Part shown: piece by piece, positions 17,789-27,183 of the stretch
Numbering within the stretch: the first letter of the stretch is position 1
Layout of the letters: every line of letters starts with the position of its first letter
Source of the DNA: Bacillota bacterium
GTDB taxonomy: Bacteria; Bacillota; Clostridia; Lachnospirales; Lachnospiraceae
Length of the DNA stretch: 64,000 nucleotides
Direction of reading: 5' to 3'
NCBI GenBank assembly: GCA_023418475.1
Contig: JAEZZO010000056.1
Coordinates: forward strand, 51,325-115,324
The notes under the pieces: model-generated
Seen by the model: the letters and a program-made list of their open reading frames with translations, nothing else
Told to the model about the DNA's origin: nothing
The model's database searches: none
Position numbers and translations under genes: made by a program

Positions 17789-18892
17789 ATGAACGAAATT
17801 CTTGATAAAACAATATTATTCCTAAGCTGTATGACATTATATCTATTTTATGCCGATTATAGCTTTGCCATAATACCGGTTATTATCAGTATCATTATCA
17901 GCAGCCTTAATCTATATTATGATGATTACCGGATTAAGCTCTCCGGTATTTTGCTATTTTCATTTCTCTGCTTGTTTATGCCTCAGTTTATTGCCTTTCT
18001 TCCGTTACTGCTTTATGATATTTTCCATACGAAATATCAATTTATTGTTTTACTGGCTCCCTTTATCATCCTATATCATATGAATCTCTACAATTCAATG
18101 ATGATATCCTTTACCTTTCTTTTTCTGACTATCGCCTTTCTCTTAAAATATAAAACAGTACAGTTTCATAAATTAACCGCGGAATACAACGACCTCCGGG
18201 ATAATTCCACACAGATGTCCCTTCTTTTGAAGATGAAAAATCAACATTTGCTGAAAAATCAAGACTATGAAATAAACTTAGCTACCCTGAACGAAAGAAA
18301 CCGTATTTCAAAAGAAATCCATGATAGTATCGGACATATCTTATCCCGGGCACTGCTGCAAATCGGTGCGTTATTGGTCATCACAAAAGAGGAAGCAACA
18401 AAAGAAGGACTTACCGATTTAAAAGAATCTTTATCCACAGGAATGGATCAAATCAGAAGCAGTATCCACAATATGTACGATGAATCCATAGACTTATATA
18501 CCCAAATAGACCATCTTGTTAAGAATTTCACATTTTGTGAGATAAATTATTTGTATGATCTTAAAACATCTCCCTCCCTGCCATTGAAACACAGCATGAT
18601 AGCAATCACCAAGGAAGCACTCTCCAACATCATCCGCCACTCGAATGCAACAAAGGTAAGCATCCTGCTAAGGGAACATCCTGCCATGTATCAGCTTATC
18701 ATTCAAGATAATGGCACACTTGAGGATACTGTCAAAAAAAAACTTCATAAAGCTTATGAAAATCAAGAGTACGGAGAAGGCATGGGTCTTCGCAACATAT
18801 CTGACCGTGTGCAAAATTTCCATGGAAATATTAACGTAAATTTGGAGCAGGGTTACAGACTTTTTATTTCAATCCCCAAAGGAAATGTCTGA
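17789..18892 (+). CDS. NarL-type sensor histidine kinase
   Basis: 367 residues: about five N-terminal transmembrane helices (1-125), a coiled linker, a HisKA_3 dimerisation domain with phospho-acceptor H in RISKEIHDSIGHIL, and an HATPase domain (N-box EALSNIIRHSNATKV, then IIQDNG and GEGMGLRNISDRV). It autophosphorylates and passes phosphate to the regulator encoded 125 bp downstream. No extracellular sensor domain is visible, so the signal may be in the membrane. It sits upstream of the interrupted ABC ATPase, which it may control. Confidence 0.92.
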   Translation: MNEILDKTILFLSCMTLYLFYADYSFAIIPVIISIIISSLNLYYDDYRIKLSGILLFSFLCLFMPQFIAFLPLLLYDIFHTKYQFIVLLAPFIILYHMNLYNSMMISFTFLFLTIAFLLKYKTVQFHKLTAEYNDLRDNSTQMSLLLKMKNQHLLKNQDYEINLATLNERNRISKEIHDSIGHILSRALLQIGALLVITKEEATKEGLTDLKESLSTGMDQIRSSIHNMYDESIDLYTQIDHLVKNFTFCEINYLYDLKTSPSLPLKHSMIAITKEALSNIIRHSNATKVSILLREHPAMYQLIIQDNGTLEDTVKKKLHKAYENQEYGEGMGLRNISDRVQNFHGNINVNLEQGYRLFISIPKGNV

Positions 18893-19016
18893 TCTGTACG
18901 TTTCCTGGTGAAGTCCTGTTCCGGCATTTATGATTTTCTTTATAAGAGACGGGATTATCAGTATATATTTATCTGCCGTTCAGAACCGGCAGTAATGGAA
19001 GAAAGGCAGGATTAGT

Positions 19017-19643
19017 ATGAAGGTTTTATTAATTGATGATGATAAATTGGTGTGTTCCTCCCTTAAGATCATTCTTTCAGCAGATCCGGAAATAGAAGTC
19101 ATCGGTATCGGTAACAATGGTCAGGAGGGGATTTTGCTGTATCGTAAACTAAGACCCGATTTGCTGCTGATGGATATCCGGATGGAATTAATGAACGGTT
19201 TGGAGGCAGGTGAAAAAATACTTGCTGAATTTCCTGATGCTCGTATTTTATATCTAACCACCTTTCTGGATGATGATTATATTATCAAGGCTCTGTACAT
19301 CGGTGCTAAGGGGTATATGATGAAACAGAATTACGAAAGCATTGTTCCTGCCTTGAAGGCGGTTTATTCAGGACAAAATGTCTATGATAATGAGATTATA
19401 ACGAAGCTCCCTCATTTGATGGGAAAAGCATCTGACAGCAAAAGCCTAGCCTATTACGGAATTACGGATAGGGAATTTGAAATTATTCAAAAAATAGCAG
19501 ATGGTTTATCGAACAAAGAGATATCCGAGATACTCTTCTTAAGCGAAGGAACCATTCGTAATAATATCAGTACTATTTTAGAGAAATTGAATCTCCGGGA
19601 CCGGACCCAAATTGCAATCTATTATTACAAGAATATACTCTAA
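19017..19643 (+). CDS. NarL/FixJ-type response regulator
   Basis: 208 residues: a receiver domain with acidic pocket LLIDDD, phospho-acceptor D53 (LLLMDIRM), T in LTTFLDDDY and K in GAKGYMMK; then a LuxR-type helix-turn-helix (LSNKEISEILFLSEGTIRNNISTIL). It is the cognate partner of the upstream kinase. The start is ATG 19017 with GAAAGGCAGG upstream. Target genes are unknown; the adjacent ABC gene is a candidate. Confidence 0.93.
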   Translation: MKVLLIDDDKLVCSSLKIILSADPEIEVIGIGNNGQEGILLYRKLRPDLLLMDIRMELMNGLEAGEKILAEFPDARILYLTTFLDDDYIIKALYIGAKGYMMKQNYESIVPALKAVYSGQNVYDNEIITKLPHLMGKASDSKSLAYYGITDREFEIIQKIADGLSNKEISEILFLSEGTIRNNISTILEKLNLRDRTQIAIYYYKNIL

Positions 19644-19723
19644 TTCTTGCATTACTCCGGTAACCGGCAGCCCCGACTGAAAGGAAATATGCGTATTTAT
19701 TACACTTTGCCCTTTCTTATCCA

Positions 19724-19739
19724 GTTACTGTTCACAGGC
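19724..19739 (+). repeat. R3 end motif, second copy
   Basis: GTTACTGTTCACAGGC repeats the end of the R3 element at 9080. The matching right end was not found here, so it may be a relic. Confidence 0.4.
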
Positions 19740-19815
19740 AAGTCATCTCCATGTAACCACTTATTCCATCTCACATATAATACTGTATAGGGATGGAAAT
19801 TATGAAATAATCCTT

Positions 19816-19902
19816 CTATATTCAGAAAATATATCTTCCGCAGCAGATTTAAGCCGCAGGAGCAGTATAGCGCGAGAATATATACTTTCTGTGTATACAA
19901 TT
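19816..19902. repeat. R1 hairpin repeat, copy C
   Basis: The right arm starts at 19875 and reads ATATATACTTTCTGTGTATA. The left arm near 19816-19840 is degenerate (TATATTCAGAAAATATATC). It lies just before the split ABC ATPase gene; the 19644-19960 gap contains this, the R3 motif, and no gene. Confidence 0.65.
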
Positions 19903-19960
19903 TACACAACGATATCGTTTGGTAATTACCATCCCATATAAATAAATATGGAGGAATACT

Positions 19961-20098
19961 ATGGGCGAATTACTTAAAATTGATCACATCAGTTATGCCT
20001 ATCATAGTCTTGAAGGCGAAACACCGGCGTTATTCGATGTTTCTTTTCATGTCAATGAGGGTGAATTTGTTGCAATCGTCGGCCCAAGCGGCTGCGGC
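19961..20098 (+). pseudogene. ABC ATPase 5' fragment, split in Walker A
   Basis: The first 46 codons of a nitrate/sulfonate/taurine-type ABC ATPase (MGELLKIDHISYAYHS..., ALFDVSFHVNEGEFVAIV, then GPSGCG). At codon 47, where the Walker A lysine should be, the sequence changes to island DNA and the frame reads NAMAKQRK before a stop at 20149. The missing part begins at 33743 in the matching phase. Joined, the two give GPSGCGKSTLLSLIAG. The insertion is therefore precise. GGAGGAAT precedes the ATG. The upstream two-component genes may once have regulated it. Confidence 0.93.
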
Positions 20099-20123
20099 AA
20101 TGCAATGGCTAAGCAGCGGAAAC
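20095..20123 (+). other. attL of the island
   Basis: Core CGGCAA followed by the inner half ATGGCTAAGCAGCGGAAAC (20105-20123). This half is the inverted counterpart of 33720-33738 (13 of 19 positions). The left half belongs to the ABC gene. Confidence 0.75.
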
Positions 20124-20157
20124 TTCATAACCAGTCTGACACAATTTAAGAAACCCA

Positions 20158-21801
20158 TCACTTGGTCCATTTATTGATGAAAATCCGTGCATTCTCTCCA
20201 TCCCATACTACTTTTTCTATCATTGCCCTAAGATATTCTCTCTTGTCAAGAACGGATAAGGTTTCAAACAGGTTCTGAAAGGAGCTTAATTGATTTTCAA
20301 TCATCTCCATTTTTTGTTTCTGATCAAATAAATTCGTATCAGTACTTGCGCTTTCCGATATTTTCTGCTCGATCTCCCGGCTCTCCTTGTCCAATTGATA
20401 AACCTGTTGCTCAATGTATTTCAGGAAAATATCGTTACCATCTGATTTGCTTAAAGAAGTAATTAATTGATTCATTCTAAGACACTTATCCTTCAGGGCA
20501 TACTCCAGCATTTCGATTTCATCCGGATCATTTTTTTGCTTGCTATCTAAATTATCACTTATTTTCTGTAAGCCTGTTAAAATGCAGGCATCTGGTTTTG
20601 CATCTGCCAGTATTGCATCACAAACCAATTGATCAAGCGTATTACCATGAACATTGGATATGGAACAGTTCTTTCGGTTTGATTTCTCCTTCTGCGAGCA
20701 AATATATGCAAAGGTTCTATTTCCTTTCTCATCGATACGGTTGGCCGGATAATTTTTCGGTCTCATCGGATAGCCACAGGTGCAATACAAAATACCGGAT
20801 AATAATGAAACCGGATTTTGTATTCTTCGGAAGCTCTCCCCCTTCTTCTTATTCATGGCAAGAATCTGTTGTACTTTTACCCAATCCTTCCCCGGGATAA
20901 TACCCTTATGCTTTGTAATTGATACAATCCATTCGGAGGGTACCTTCTGCTCATTCTTATATTTCGATGAGGATGTTTTCCCATAACTGATTAAACCATG
21001 CACTCCATCCAGTTCTTCTTCCTCAATACAAACACGACAGCCAAGATGTATGAAATATTCATAGGAATCGTGATCAGCAGTGCAATAAACCGGATTGGTC
21101 AGAATATCCCGAATTGTTGATATCTGGTATTCTTTCCCCTTCCTTGTTTTTATGTTATTTTGAGCAAAATAGGTATTAAGCTGTGATAATGATTGTTTTT
21201 CCAGGAATTCACGAAAGATAAATCTGACTGTTTTCATCTCCGCTTCATTCACCGATAAACGATATGATGTTTTCTTTTTATTATTCCAGGAAATCGTTTC
21301 ATCCTTTCCGGATTGAAAACCAAGTGGTGTTGTGCCGCCAAGCCATCTTCCGGAACGGGCTAACATCAGCATATTATCCCTGACACGTTCCGCAATCTGC
21401 TCTCTTTCCATCTGGGCTAGTACTCCGGTAAAGAACATCATTGCTCTTCCGATCGGGGTTGAGGTATCGAAGCGCTCTTTAATACTAATAAATGACGTAT
21501 TTAATTTATTCAATTCATCAATTATATTGACAAGGTCGGACAAGTTTCTACCCAGACGATCCAATTTATAGCATATCAAATAATCATAATAATTTTTTCT
21601 TAAATCAGCCATCATCCTCTGATATTGCGGTCTCTGTGTATTTTTCCCTGAAAAGCCTTCGTCTTCATATTCATAGATTTCTTCCTCTTTGACATCCGGA
21701 AAATTAGCCATGACATATTCCTTACACATAACCAGCTGGTTTTCAATGCTCTCCCCTTTACCGGTCCATTTTGATTTACGGCTATAGATTGCGATACGCA
21801 T
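20158..21801 (-). CDS. Large serine recombinase (integrase) of the island
   Basis: 547 residues: a resolvase catalytic domain with nucleophile S10 (MRIAIYSRKS) and YKLDRLGRNL, GVLAQMEREQIAERVR; a recombinase domain (about 155-290, TPLGFQ, IFREFL, STIRDIL); a zinc ribbon (CTCGYPM ... YICSQK ... NCS); and a C-terminal coiled coil. This is the full set for a large serine integrase. The start MRIAIYSRK at 21801 has GGAAGGAG. Its 3' end lies 35 bp from attL, as is usual for self-encoded integrases. No recombination directionality factor was recognised. Confidence 0.95.
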   Translation of the reverse strand: MRIAIYSRKSKWTGKGESIENQLVMCKEYVMANFPDVKEEEIYEYEDEGFSGKNTQRPQYQRMMADLRKNYYDYLICYKLDRLGRNLSDLVNIIDELNKLNTSFISIKERFDTSTPIGRAMMFFTGVLAQMEREQIAERVRDNMLMLARSGRWLGGTTPLGFQSGKDETISWNNKKKTSYRLSVNEAEMKTVRFIFREFLEKQSLSQLNTYFAQNNIKTRKGKEYQISTIRDILTNPVYCTADHDSYEYFIHLGCRVCIEEEELDGVHGLISYGKTSSSKYKNEQKVPSEWIVSITKHKGIIPGKDWVKVQQILAMNKKKGESFRRIQNPVSLLSGILYCTCGYPMRPKNYPANRIDEKGNRTFAYICSQKEKSNRKNCSISNVHGNTLDQLVCDAILADAKPDACILTGLQKISDNLDSKQKNDPDEIEMLEYALKDKCLRMNQLITSLSKSDGNDIFLKYIEQQVYQLDKESREIEQKISESASTDTNLFDQKQKMEMIENQLSSFQNLFETLSVLDKREYLRAMIEKVVWDGENARIFINKWTK

Positions 21802-21901
21802 TTTGATTTCTCCTTCCATTTAAAATTTGCAGATCGAGAGCTTTTATTATGCATGGTTATTTATTACATGACCTACCCGACAATAGTCAAAGTTTCATAT
21901 A

Positions 21902-22244
21902 GCAGATACATATGAGTGTATATATCTTTATAACCTGTATCAGGTTTTATTCGGGTTAATCATTCTATGTTTCAAATGCGCCCTAAACCCATACTATATT
22001 TATATTATAACTTTAGAATGAATTAGAATTAATATTCGAATTACCTTGCCTCCCCGGAAAGCTTTTATTTCATTTCGTACCTTCGTATCGACAGAAAGCA
22101 CGCTATGCGAACTTTCCTATGTAAAAACAAAAGTGTGCCTCGCGTACTCCCGCGATTATAAATCTATAATGCACAGCTTTTGTTCCGCGCGCGAAGCTGC
22201 GCATCCTCCCGGAGAGTTTTATTACATTGGGCGAACTTTCCTAT
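21902..22244. repeat. Intergenic repeat cluster
   Basis: The 21802-22342 gap has no convincing gene. It holds an R2 hairpin (21902-21928, GCAGATACATATGAGTGTAT) and a duplicated unit with GCGAACTTTCCTAT at 22107-22120 and 22231-22244. Each of those is preceded by a CTCCCGGA-like block and a T-rich stretch. GC-rich patches (22140-22210) interrupt the AT-rich background. Confidence 0.45.
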
Positions 22245-22258
22245 ATAATAAAATAACA

Positions 22259-22306
22259 CACGAATCAACCGTTACTAATGAAAATTGTTAACGGTTGATC
22301 CATGTG
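22259..22306 (-). terminator. Terminator after the LacI gene
   Basis: ATCAACCGTTA (22264-22274) pairs with TAACGGTTGAT (22289-22299), with partial extension on both sides; the minus-strand transcript continues into TTATTTTATT. Confidence 0.65.
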
Positions 22307-22342
22307 CTTGAATGGCTGGGGATATAATCTTCTCTATAGAGT

Positions 22343-23371
22343 TTATTTCATATTCCTTCTATCATAAACACTATCTTTATATACTATTTCTCCTTCAATA
22401 ACTCTTACTCCCGACTTATATACTCCGTGATTTATCTTTTTCAGCAGGACATTGATACTTTTGCTTGCCATTTCCTTCACGTTAACATCATAGGTAGTTA
22501 TACCAATATCACATAGACCCGGATACAGGAAATTATCAAATCCTACTACGGAAATATCCTGCGGAACTTTTAGATTTCTATTTCTTAAGTTTTTAATAAG
22601 AACACTTGCTGATAAATCACTGTTACATACAAATGCCGTAGGCATTTGTACAGGAAATTTCATATCAAAAATATTTACATCTCCGCTGTCCCAGTCTCGG
22701 TCATCAATTACCCATTCCTCAACAAGCTTCTTTTTATGTTCCATCATTGATTTGCAATAGCCCAGATACCGGTCTGTTATACTGCTTGTATAAAGTAAGG
22801 TTCCAACATATGCAATTTCTTCATGTCCCATATTAAATAAGTAATTCGTCAGCATATAGCTTCCATAAAAGCCATCCGATATAACAGAATCACAATTACT
22901 GAATTCATCAAAAAAATCCAAGCAGACTAACGGTACCGAACCATCCTCCCGGATTTTCTGAATGTAGCCATTTTGGGGCCTACCTATTAAAATAACGCCG
23001 TCTACTTTATTTTCCTTAATCAGCTTCGGAAGCTCCTGCTCATTCTCGTCCTCATTATTAATAACCTCCAGCATCGTAAAGCACTCTTCATGAACTGCCT
23101 TTGTGGTAACCTCTTGATACATCTGCCAGTAAAATGATTCAAATTTTCCAAAGTATCTGTCCGGAACGATAATTCCGATATTTTTGCTTTTACTCTTTTT
23201 CTTATTGTTCACCGGCGATGGTTGTTTATAACCCAACTGATCTGCAAGATTTTTAATCTTTTCCCGCATATCTTCACTAACACCTTTTTGACCAGACAAT
23301 GCCTTGGATACAGTTACCGTACTTACATTAAGAGAAGCTGCAATATCTGCCATCTTGACCTTTTTCGCCAT
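22343..23371 (-). CDS. LacI-family transcriptional regulator
   Basis: 342 residues: an N-terminal helix-turn-helix (KMADIAASLNVSTVTVSKAL, then GQKGVSEDMREKI) and a periplasmic-binding-like effector domain (IGIIVPDRYFG, DGVILIGRPQNG, AYVGTLLYTSSITDRYLGY, SVVGFDNF). It likely represses the island's sugar genes and is released by a sugar. ATG 23371 has AGGGGA upstream; the frame reaches 23407 but without a site. It lies downstream of GH130 in the same direction, with a 140-bp promoter gap containing an operator-like half. Confidence 0.9.
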   Translation of the reverse strand: MAKKVKMADIAASLNVSTVTVSKALSGQKGVSEDMREKIKNLADQLGYKQPSPVNNKKKSKSKNIGIIVPDRYFGKFESFYWQMYQEVTTKAVHEECFTMLEVINNEDENEQELPKLIKENKVDGVILIGRPQNGYIQKIREDGSVPLVCLDFFDEFSNCDSVISDGFYGSYMLTNYLFNMGHEEIAYVGTLLYTSSITDRYLGYCKSMMEHKKKLVEEWVIDDRDWDSGDVNIFDMKFPVQMPTAFVCNSDLSASVLIKNLRNRNLKVPQDISVVGFDNFLYPGLCDIGITTYDVNVKEMASKSINVLLKKINHGVYKSGVRVIEGEIVYKDSVYDRRNMK

Positions 23372-23415
23372 CTTGGAATCCCCTAATTCTTTCGCTAAAT
23401 TAGCCATATTTTAAG

Positions 23416-23431
23416 TTTATTTAACTAATTG
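23416..23431. promoter_or_regulatory. Operator-like AT motif before lacI-type gene
   Basis: TTTATTTAACTAATTG resembles the palindrome at 28663-28680 before the binding-protein gene (TTTAnTTAnCTAA shared). Possible autoregulatory site of the LacI protein; weak evidence. Confidence 0.3.
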
Positions 23432-23512
23432 TAATCACTAATTTAGGTTTTGTCAACCTTTGAGGATGAGCTGTAGTGTTGCTATCCTGCAGCAGCGCCC
23501 CAACAAAAATAC

Positions 23513-24535
23513 CTATCTTCTACCGATTTCGGTGTCCGTTTCTGTAAGCTCATTATGTTTTTTAATATAATCCACAATATCTTCCAATTGAGTAAATGCC
23601 AATCCGACATAAGTATCTGCCGCACCATAATAGATTGCTATCCTACCGCTATCCGCATCTTGAATTGTTGCACACGGGAAGCATACATTGGGTACGAATC
23701 CTCTTTCCTCATACCATTCCTCGGGTGTTAGAAGGAAGTTACCGCATCTATATTTTACAATGGAAGGATTTTCTAAATCCAGGATAGCTCCTCCCATACT
23801 GTATACAAAACCATTACAAGTTCCGCTTACTCCATGGTAGAACAAAAGCCAGCCCTCTGAGGTTTCAATCGGAGCTGCGCCGGAACCTATCTTCACCGAC
23901 TCCCACCATTCCTTACTGGTTCCCATCACATGTCTGTGTTTTCCCCAGTAGATAAGATCCGGGCTCTCACTGATAAAGATATCACCAAACGGTGTATGTC
24001 CGCTATCACTCGGACGACTTAGCACCAGATAGTTTCCGTTTATTTTCCTGGGAAATAATACTGCATTTCTGTTATAGGGAATAAACGGATTTTCCAATCT
24101 TACAAATCTCTTAAAATCAGTTGTTTTAGCCATACCGATGGAGGCTCCGTAAAAATCCTGACACCATATGATGTAATAAGTATCCTCGATTTTCACCAAG
24201 CGAGGATCATATGCATATCGAGGCATAAAAGAATTTCCGTCTTCATCTTCAAACTCTATTTTCTTACTATCAATGTCCCAGTGAATTGCATCCTTACTGT
24301 TCCCCAAATAAATATTAGAGATGCCATTCGTCTGTTCCCCTCGGAATACTCCGATAAATCCATCCCCATATGGCATAATAGCACTGTTGAAAATCCTTGC
24401 CACACCTTCCACCGGATTTCTTTGAATAATAGGATTATCAGAATATCTCCACACTGGAGCACCCGTAATCTTCTCCGGTTTCTCCTGCCATGGCATATTT
24501 TTCAATTCAGAGCTAATCAATTTAATTTTTGTCAT
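23513..24535 (-). CDS. GH130 mannoside phosphorylase-like
   Basis: 340 residues of the five-bladed beta-propeller GH130 family. Visible family blocks: ARIFNSAIMPYGDGFIGVFR, YDPRLVKIEDTYYIIWC with the probable catalytic Asp, NAVLFPRKINGNYLVLSRPS, and WLLFYHGV. GH130 enzymes phosphorolyse or hydrolyse beta-mannosides such as mannobiose or mannosyl-glucose, acting in the cytoplasm on imported oligosaccharides. No signal peptide, which agrees. Neighbours are a sugar ABC transporter and a LacI regulator. The exact subfamily cannot be assigned by eye. AAAGGAA precedes ATG. Confidence 0.9.
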   Translation of the reverse strand: MTKIKLISSELKNMPWQEKPEKITGAPVWRYSDNPIIQRNPVEGVARIFNSAIMPYGDGFIGVFRGEQTNGISNIYLGNSKDAIHWDIDSKKIEFEDEDGNSFMPRYAYDPRLVKIEDTYYIIWCQDFYGASIGMAKTTDFKRFVRLENPFIPYNRNAVLFPRKINGNYLVLSRPSDSGHTPFGDIFISESPDLIYWGKHRHVMGTSKEWWESVKIGSGAAPIETSEGWLLFYHGVSGTCNGFVYSMGGAILDLENPSIVKYRCGNFLLTPEEWYEERGFVPNVCFPCATIQDADSGRIAIYYGAADTYVGLAFTQLEDIVDYIKKHNELTETDTEIGRR

Positions 24536-24590
24536 ATTATTTTTCCTTTCAACTGGATTTATTTCACTTTGGCAAATTCAAGAATGCTAT

Positions 24591-24673
24591 TAATTATATA
24601 CACAGAAAGTATATGTTCCGAAGCCGAAGGAGCGTCAGAGCGGGGGAATATATACTTTCTGTGTATACAATTG
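24591..24673. repeat. R1 hairpin repeat, copy B (best copy)
   Basis: The left arm around ACACAGAAAGTATATGTTC (24600-24618) is matched by the right arm 24645-24673, with a GGAGCG/GAGCGG loop. It sits between the YesL-like and GH130 genes inside the island, so it may form a structure in the operon mRNA. Confidence 0.85.
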
Positions 24674-24720
24674 AACAACTATATTTTTCTGCACTTGCCT
24701 GAAAATCTTATGCCGTTACT

Positions 24721-25359
24721 TTATTTTCTATTAACCAGATAGGCATATTCCTCCTTCTCATCCAGAGTACCTGCAAGCTTTTTAAAGCTTAGAAGCCCAA
24801 TAAAAATCAGCACTTCCAATACAAAGAGAAAAAAAGCACCTGATAGCAGCAACAGAACGAGTAGGATACCGGAAAAAAAGGCTACCCCAAGTACCATAAT
24901 TATGAATACCGGTATAAATAATTGAGGCTTTAAGAACATACCTATAGCAACTTCCTGCAAATTAACCTTGGGATTAACAAAGGTATAATATCCTGCTGTA
25001 TAGAGTAAAAATGCTAATAAAAAAGCGGTTATCATAAGACATATCACAGAGTAGATGATATTTTCTCTCTTACCTAAGAGCAGCATTCCTGCTATGTTCA
25101 AAGCAATCATCAGATTAATAGGCAGAAATTTTATTAGAGATAGGGAACTCTTTAAATATGTAAAGTATGACTTTACGATACTGTTATTGATATCCAGGTC
25201 TTTATATATTGCCTCCTTTCCAATCAGAAACGCTGCTCCAAGGGCCGGCAGCAGCAAAATGGTTCCTGACAGAAAAATGGTTCCAAAGCATAACAGACTG
25301 CTAAAGAAAACTATATGAATACCGGACAGAATTTTATACAATAAGGATTCTCTGGTCAT
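24721..25359 (-). CDS. YesL-like DUF624 membrane protein
   Basis: 212 residues with five to six transmembrane segments, of the DUF624/YesL family that is regularly encoded beside sugar ABC transporters. The first helix region SGIHIVFFSSLLCFGTIFLSG and TILLLPALGAAF are typical. Its role is unknown, perhaps transporter assembly or regulation. The start overlaps the stop of the preceding permease by 4 nt (ATGA), so it is translationally coupled to it. Confidence 0.8.
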   Translation of the reverse strand: MTRESLLYKILSGIHIVFFSSLLCFGTIFLSGTILLLPALGAAFLIGKEAIYKDLDINNSIVKSYFTYLKSSLSLIKFLPINLMIALNIAGMLLLGKRENIIYSVICLMITAFLLAFLLYTAGYYTFVNPKVNLQEVAIGMFLKPQLFIPVFIIMVLGVAFFSGILLVLLLLSGAFFLFVLEVLIFIGLLSFKKLAGTLDEKEEYAYLVNRK

Positions 25360-26183
25360 GATTTTATAGCTCCTGCAAGTCCGTAATAGATATATCTTTG
25401 TAAGAATAGGAACACGATACCAATAGGTATTATGCCTAATATAATCGCTGCCGCAACAATTTCAAATGGCGTTGCCGTACTGCCAAAGAATTTATAAAGC
25501 GCTACTGTAAACGTCTGTACATCCTTATTTAAATATAGATTCGGAACATAAAAATCATTATAATAACCTATACCGTTTAAGATCAGCAGCGTGGTGCAGG
25601 CCGGTTTTAACAAAGGCAAAACTATACTGCGGTATATTCTGAAATAGCTTGCTCCATCTATCAGTGCAGATTCATCCAGTTCCTTCGAGATAGATGTCAG
25701 AAGATTGAGCATAATATAGATACCAATGATATTGACTCCTGCATAAAGAAGAATTACACTCGGCATCTTATTCACCAGGCCAAGTTTATAAATGATCTGA
25801 AATACAACGGTCTGAGTTGTCACTACCGGTATAAACATTGTCATTGTAAAAAGGCCAAGCACCAGTTTTCTGCCTTTGAATTCAAAGCGATGTAGTACAT
25901 AGGATACCATTGTGGTAAACATAATCTGAAGTGTAAGTGAGATAGTAAGGATAATTGCCGTATTAACCAAAGCTATACCCAAATGCCCTACTCTGATTGC
26001 ATATTTGAAATTATACAAATTAAACCAGTTTTTAGGTGCTGTCATAACACTTGTTGAGGCATACTCCGAACCGGTTTTAAAAGCCATGAAGACCAATGGT
26101 ACCATCGGAATAATAACAAATGCACAAGCTGTTATTAAAAATATATATCGGAGAGTTCTATAAAATCTACTTTCTCTAATCAT
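25356..26183 (-). CDS. Sugar ABC permease, MalG/CUT1 type
   Basis: 275 residues, six transmembrane helices, binding-protein-dependent permease. The conserved EAA loop reads SKELDESALIDGASYFRIYRSIVLPLLKP, which contacts the ATPase. It pairs with the MalF-type subunit encoded 2 bp upstream. No ATPase gene is present in the island, so it must use a shared MsmX-type ATPase encoded elsewhere, as is common in Firmicutes. The substrate is probably a mannose-containing oligosaccharide, by context. Confidence 0.92.
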   Translation of the reverse strand: MIRESRFYRTLRYIFLITACAFVIIPMVPLVFMAFKTGSEYASTSVMTAPKNWFNLYNFKYAIRVGHLGIALVNTAIILTISLTLQIMFTTMVSYVLHRFEFKGRKLVLGLFTMTMFIPVVTTQTVVFQIIYKLGLVNKMPSVILLYAGVNIIGIYIMLNLLTSISKELDESALIDGASYFRIYRSIVLPLLKPACTTLLILNGIGYYNDFYVPNLYLNKDVQTFTVALYKFFGSTATPFEIVAAAIILGIIPIGIVFLFLQRYIYYGLAGAIKS

Positions 26184-26185
26184 TT

Positions 26186-27052
26186 CTAGTTGTCACCACC
26201 CCTTCTGTCAATAATTCTCTGCAAACTTACTGCCAGAACAACAATAATAAATACCATAATTGACAGTGCAGCAGCAAAACCAACCCTATGATCTGAGAAG
26301 GCACTTTGCTGGATCTGGATAACTGGTGTTACAGTCCCGTTTGCTCCATTTAACATAATATAAGGTATTTCAAACACCTGAATGGAACCGGAGATACTAA
26401 GTAATATATTAATAAACAAAATATTCCGAATAGATGGAATTGATATGTATCGGATTTCCTGCCATTTTGTACAGCCGTCAACCGCAGCAGCTTCAAACAA
26501 TTCGGACGGAATTGTCTGCAATCCTCCAAAAAACATAATAAAATTCATTCCATAATATCGCCAAATACTGATGGATGCTATAGCCGGATTAACCAGTTTC
26601 AGATTTTGCAGCCATTGCTGCTGCAGTTTGCCTAATCCGATTGTTTCTAATAATAAATTTAACGTACCTGAATTATTAAAGAATATAATAAAGATTGTAG
26701 ATACAATTACTCCATTCAGTAAGTATGGAATGATAAGAATTCCTTTAAATATATTCAGACCACGGAATTTTCCATTTACAAATACTGCTAAAACAAATGC
26801 AAAAATCAACTGTGGTATTGCTACCAGCATATACCATAAACAATTTTTAAACATTGAAATATATTGTGGATCTGTTAAAAGCCTTTTATAATTTTTAAGT
26901 CCTATCCATTCCGGTGTGCCGATTCCCTTGTATCTGGTAAAGCTCAAATACACATTGCTAATAATAGGAATATAGGAGAATACCAGCAGGTGAAGGATTG
27001 GAATTAGCAAAAATGCTATGATTAAGATTGTACTGCCCTTTGTTTTTCTCAT
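26186..27052 (-). CDS. Sugar ABC permease, MalF/CUT1 type
   Basis: 288 residues with six helices and the EAA loop ELFEAAAVDGCTKWQEIRYI. It forms the membrane channel with the MalG-type partner. The start is MRKTKGSTIL at 27052 with CAGGAGA upstream; the frame runs to 27112 without a ribosome site. It follows the binding-protein gene after a hairpin that probably lowers permease expression relative to the binding protein. Confidence 0.92.
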   Translation of the reverse strand: MRKTKGSTILIIAFLLIPILHLLVFSYIPIISNVYLSFTRYKGIGTPEWIGLKNYKRLLTDPQYISMFKNCLWYMLVAIPQLIFAFVLAVFVNGKFRGLNIFKGILIIPYLLNGVIVSTIFIIFFNNSGTLNLLLETIGLGKLQQQWLQNLKLVNPAIASISIWRYYGMNFIMFFGGLQTIPSELFEAAAVDGCTKWQEIRYISIPSIRNILFINILLSISGSIQVFEIPYIMLNGANGTVTPVIQIQQSAFSDHRVGFAAALSIMVFIIVVLAVSLQRIIDRRGGDN

Positions 27053-27138
27053 AGTTATCTTCTCCTGTTTCAATTCATGGAAATACTTTGACGGATGATA
27101 CAGGTAAGTCAATCAGTCTGATCGTCCTGTAACAATAA

Positions 27139-27165
27139 GTGCCTCTTCAGCGAGAGAAGAGGCAC
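27139..27165 (-). terminator. Intra-operon hairpin (attenuating terminator)
   Basis: GTGCCTCTTC and GAAGAGGCAC, perfect 10-bp stem with a 7-nt loop, then TTATTGTTAC on the minus strand. Located between the binding-protein and permease genes, where partial termination or mRNA stabilisation is common. Confidence 0.7.
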
Positions 27166-27183
27166 CCGCATAATATTATGCTA

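Noticed and set aside
20158..21801. Recombinase as part of the prophage
   Set aside because: It is 13 kb away across host-type genes and borders its own att site; the prophage starts after 34.5 kb.
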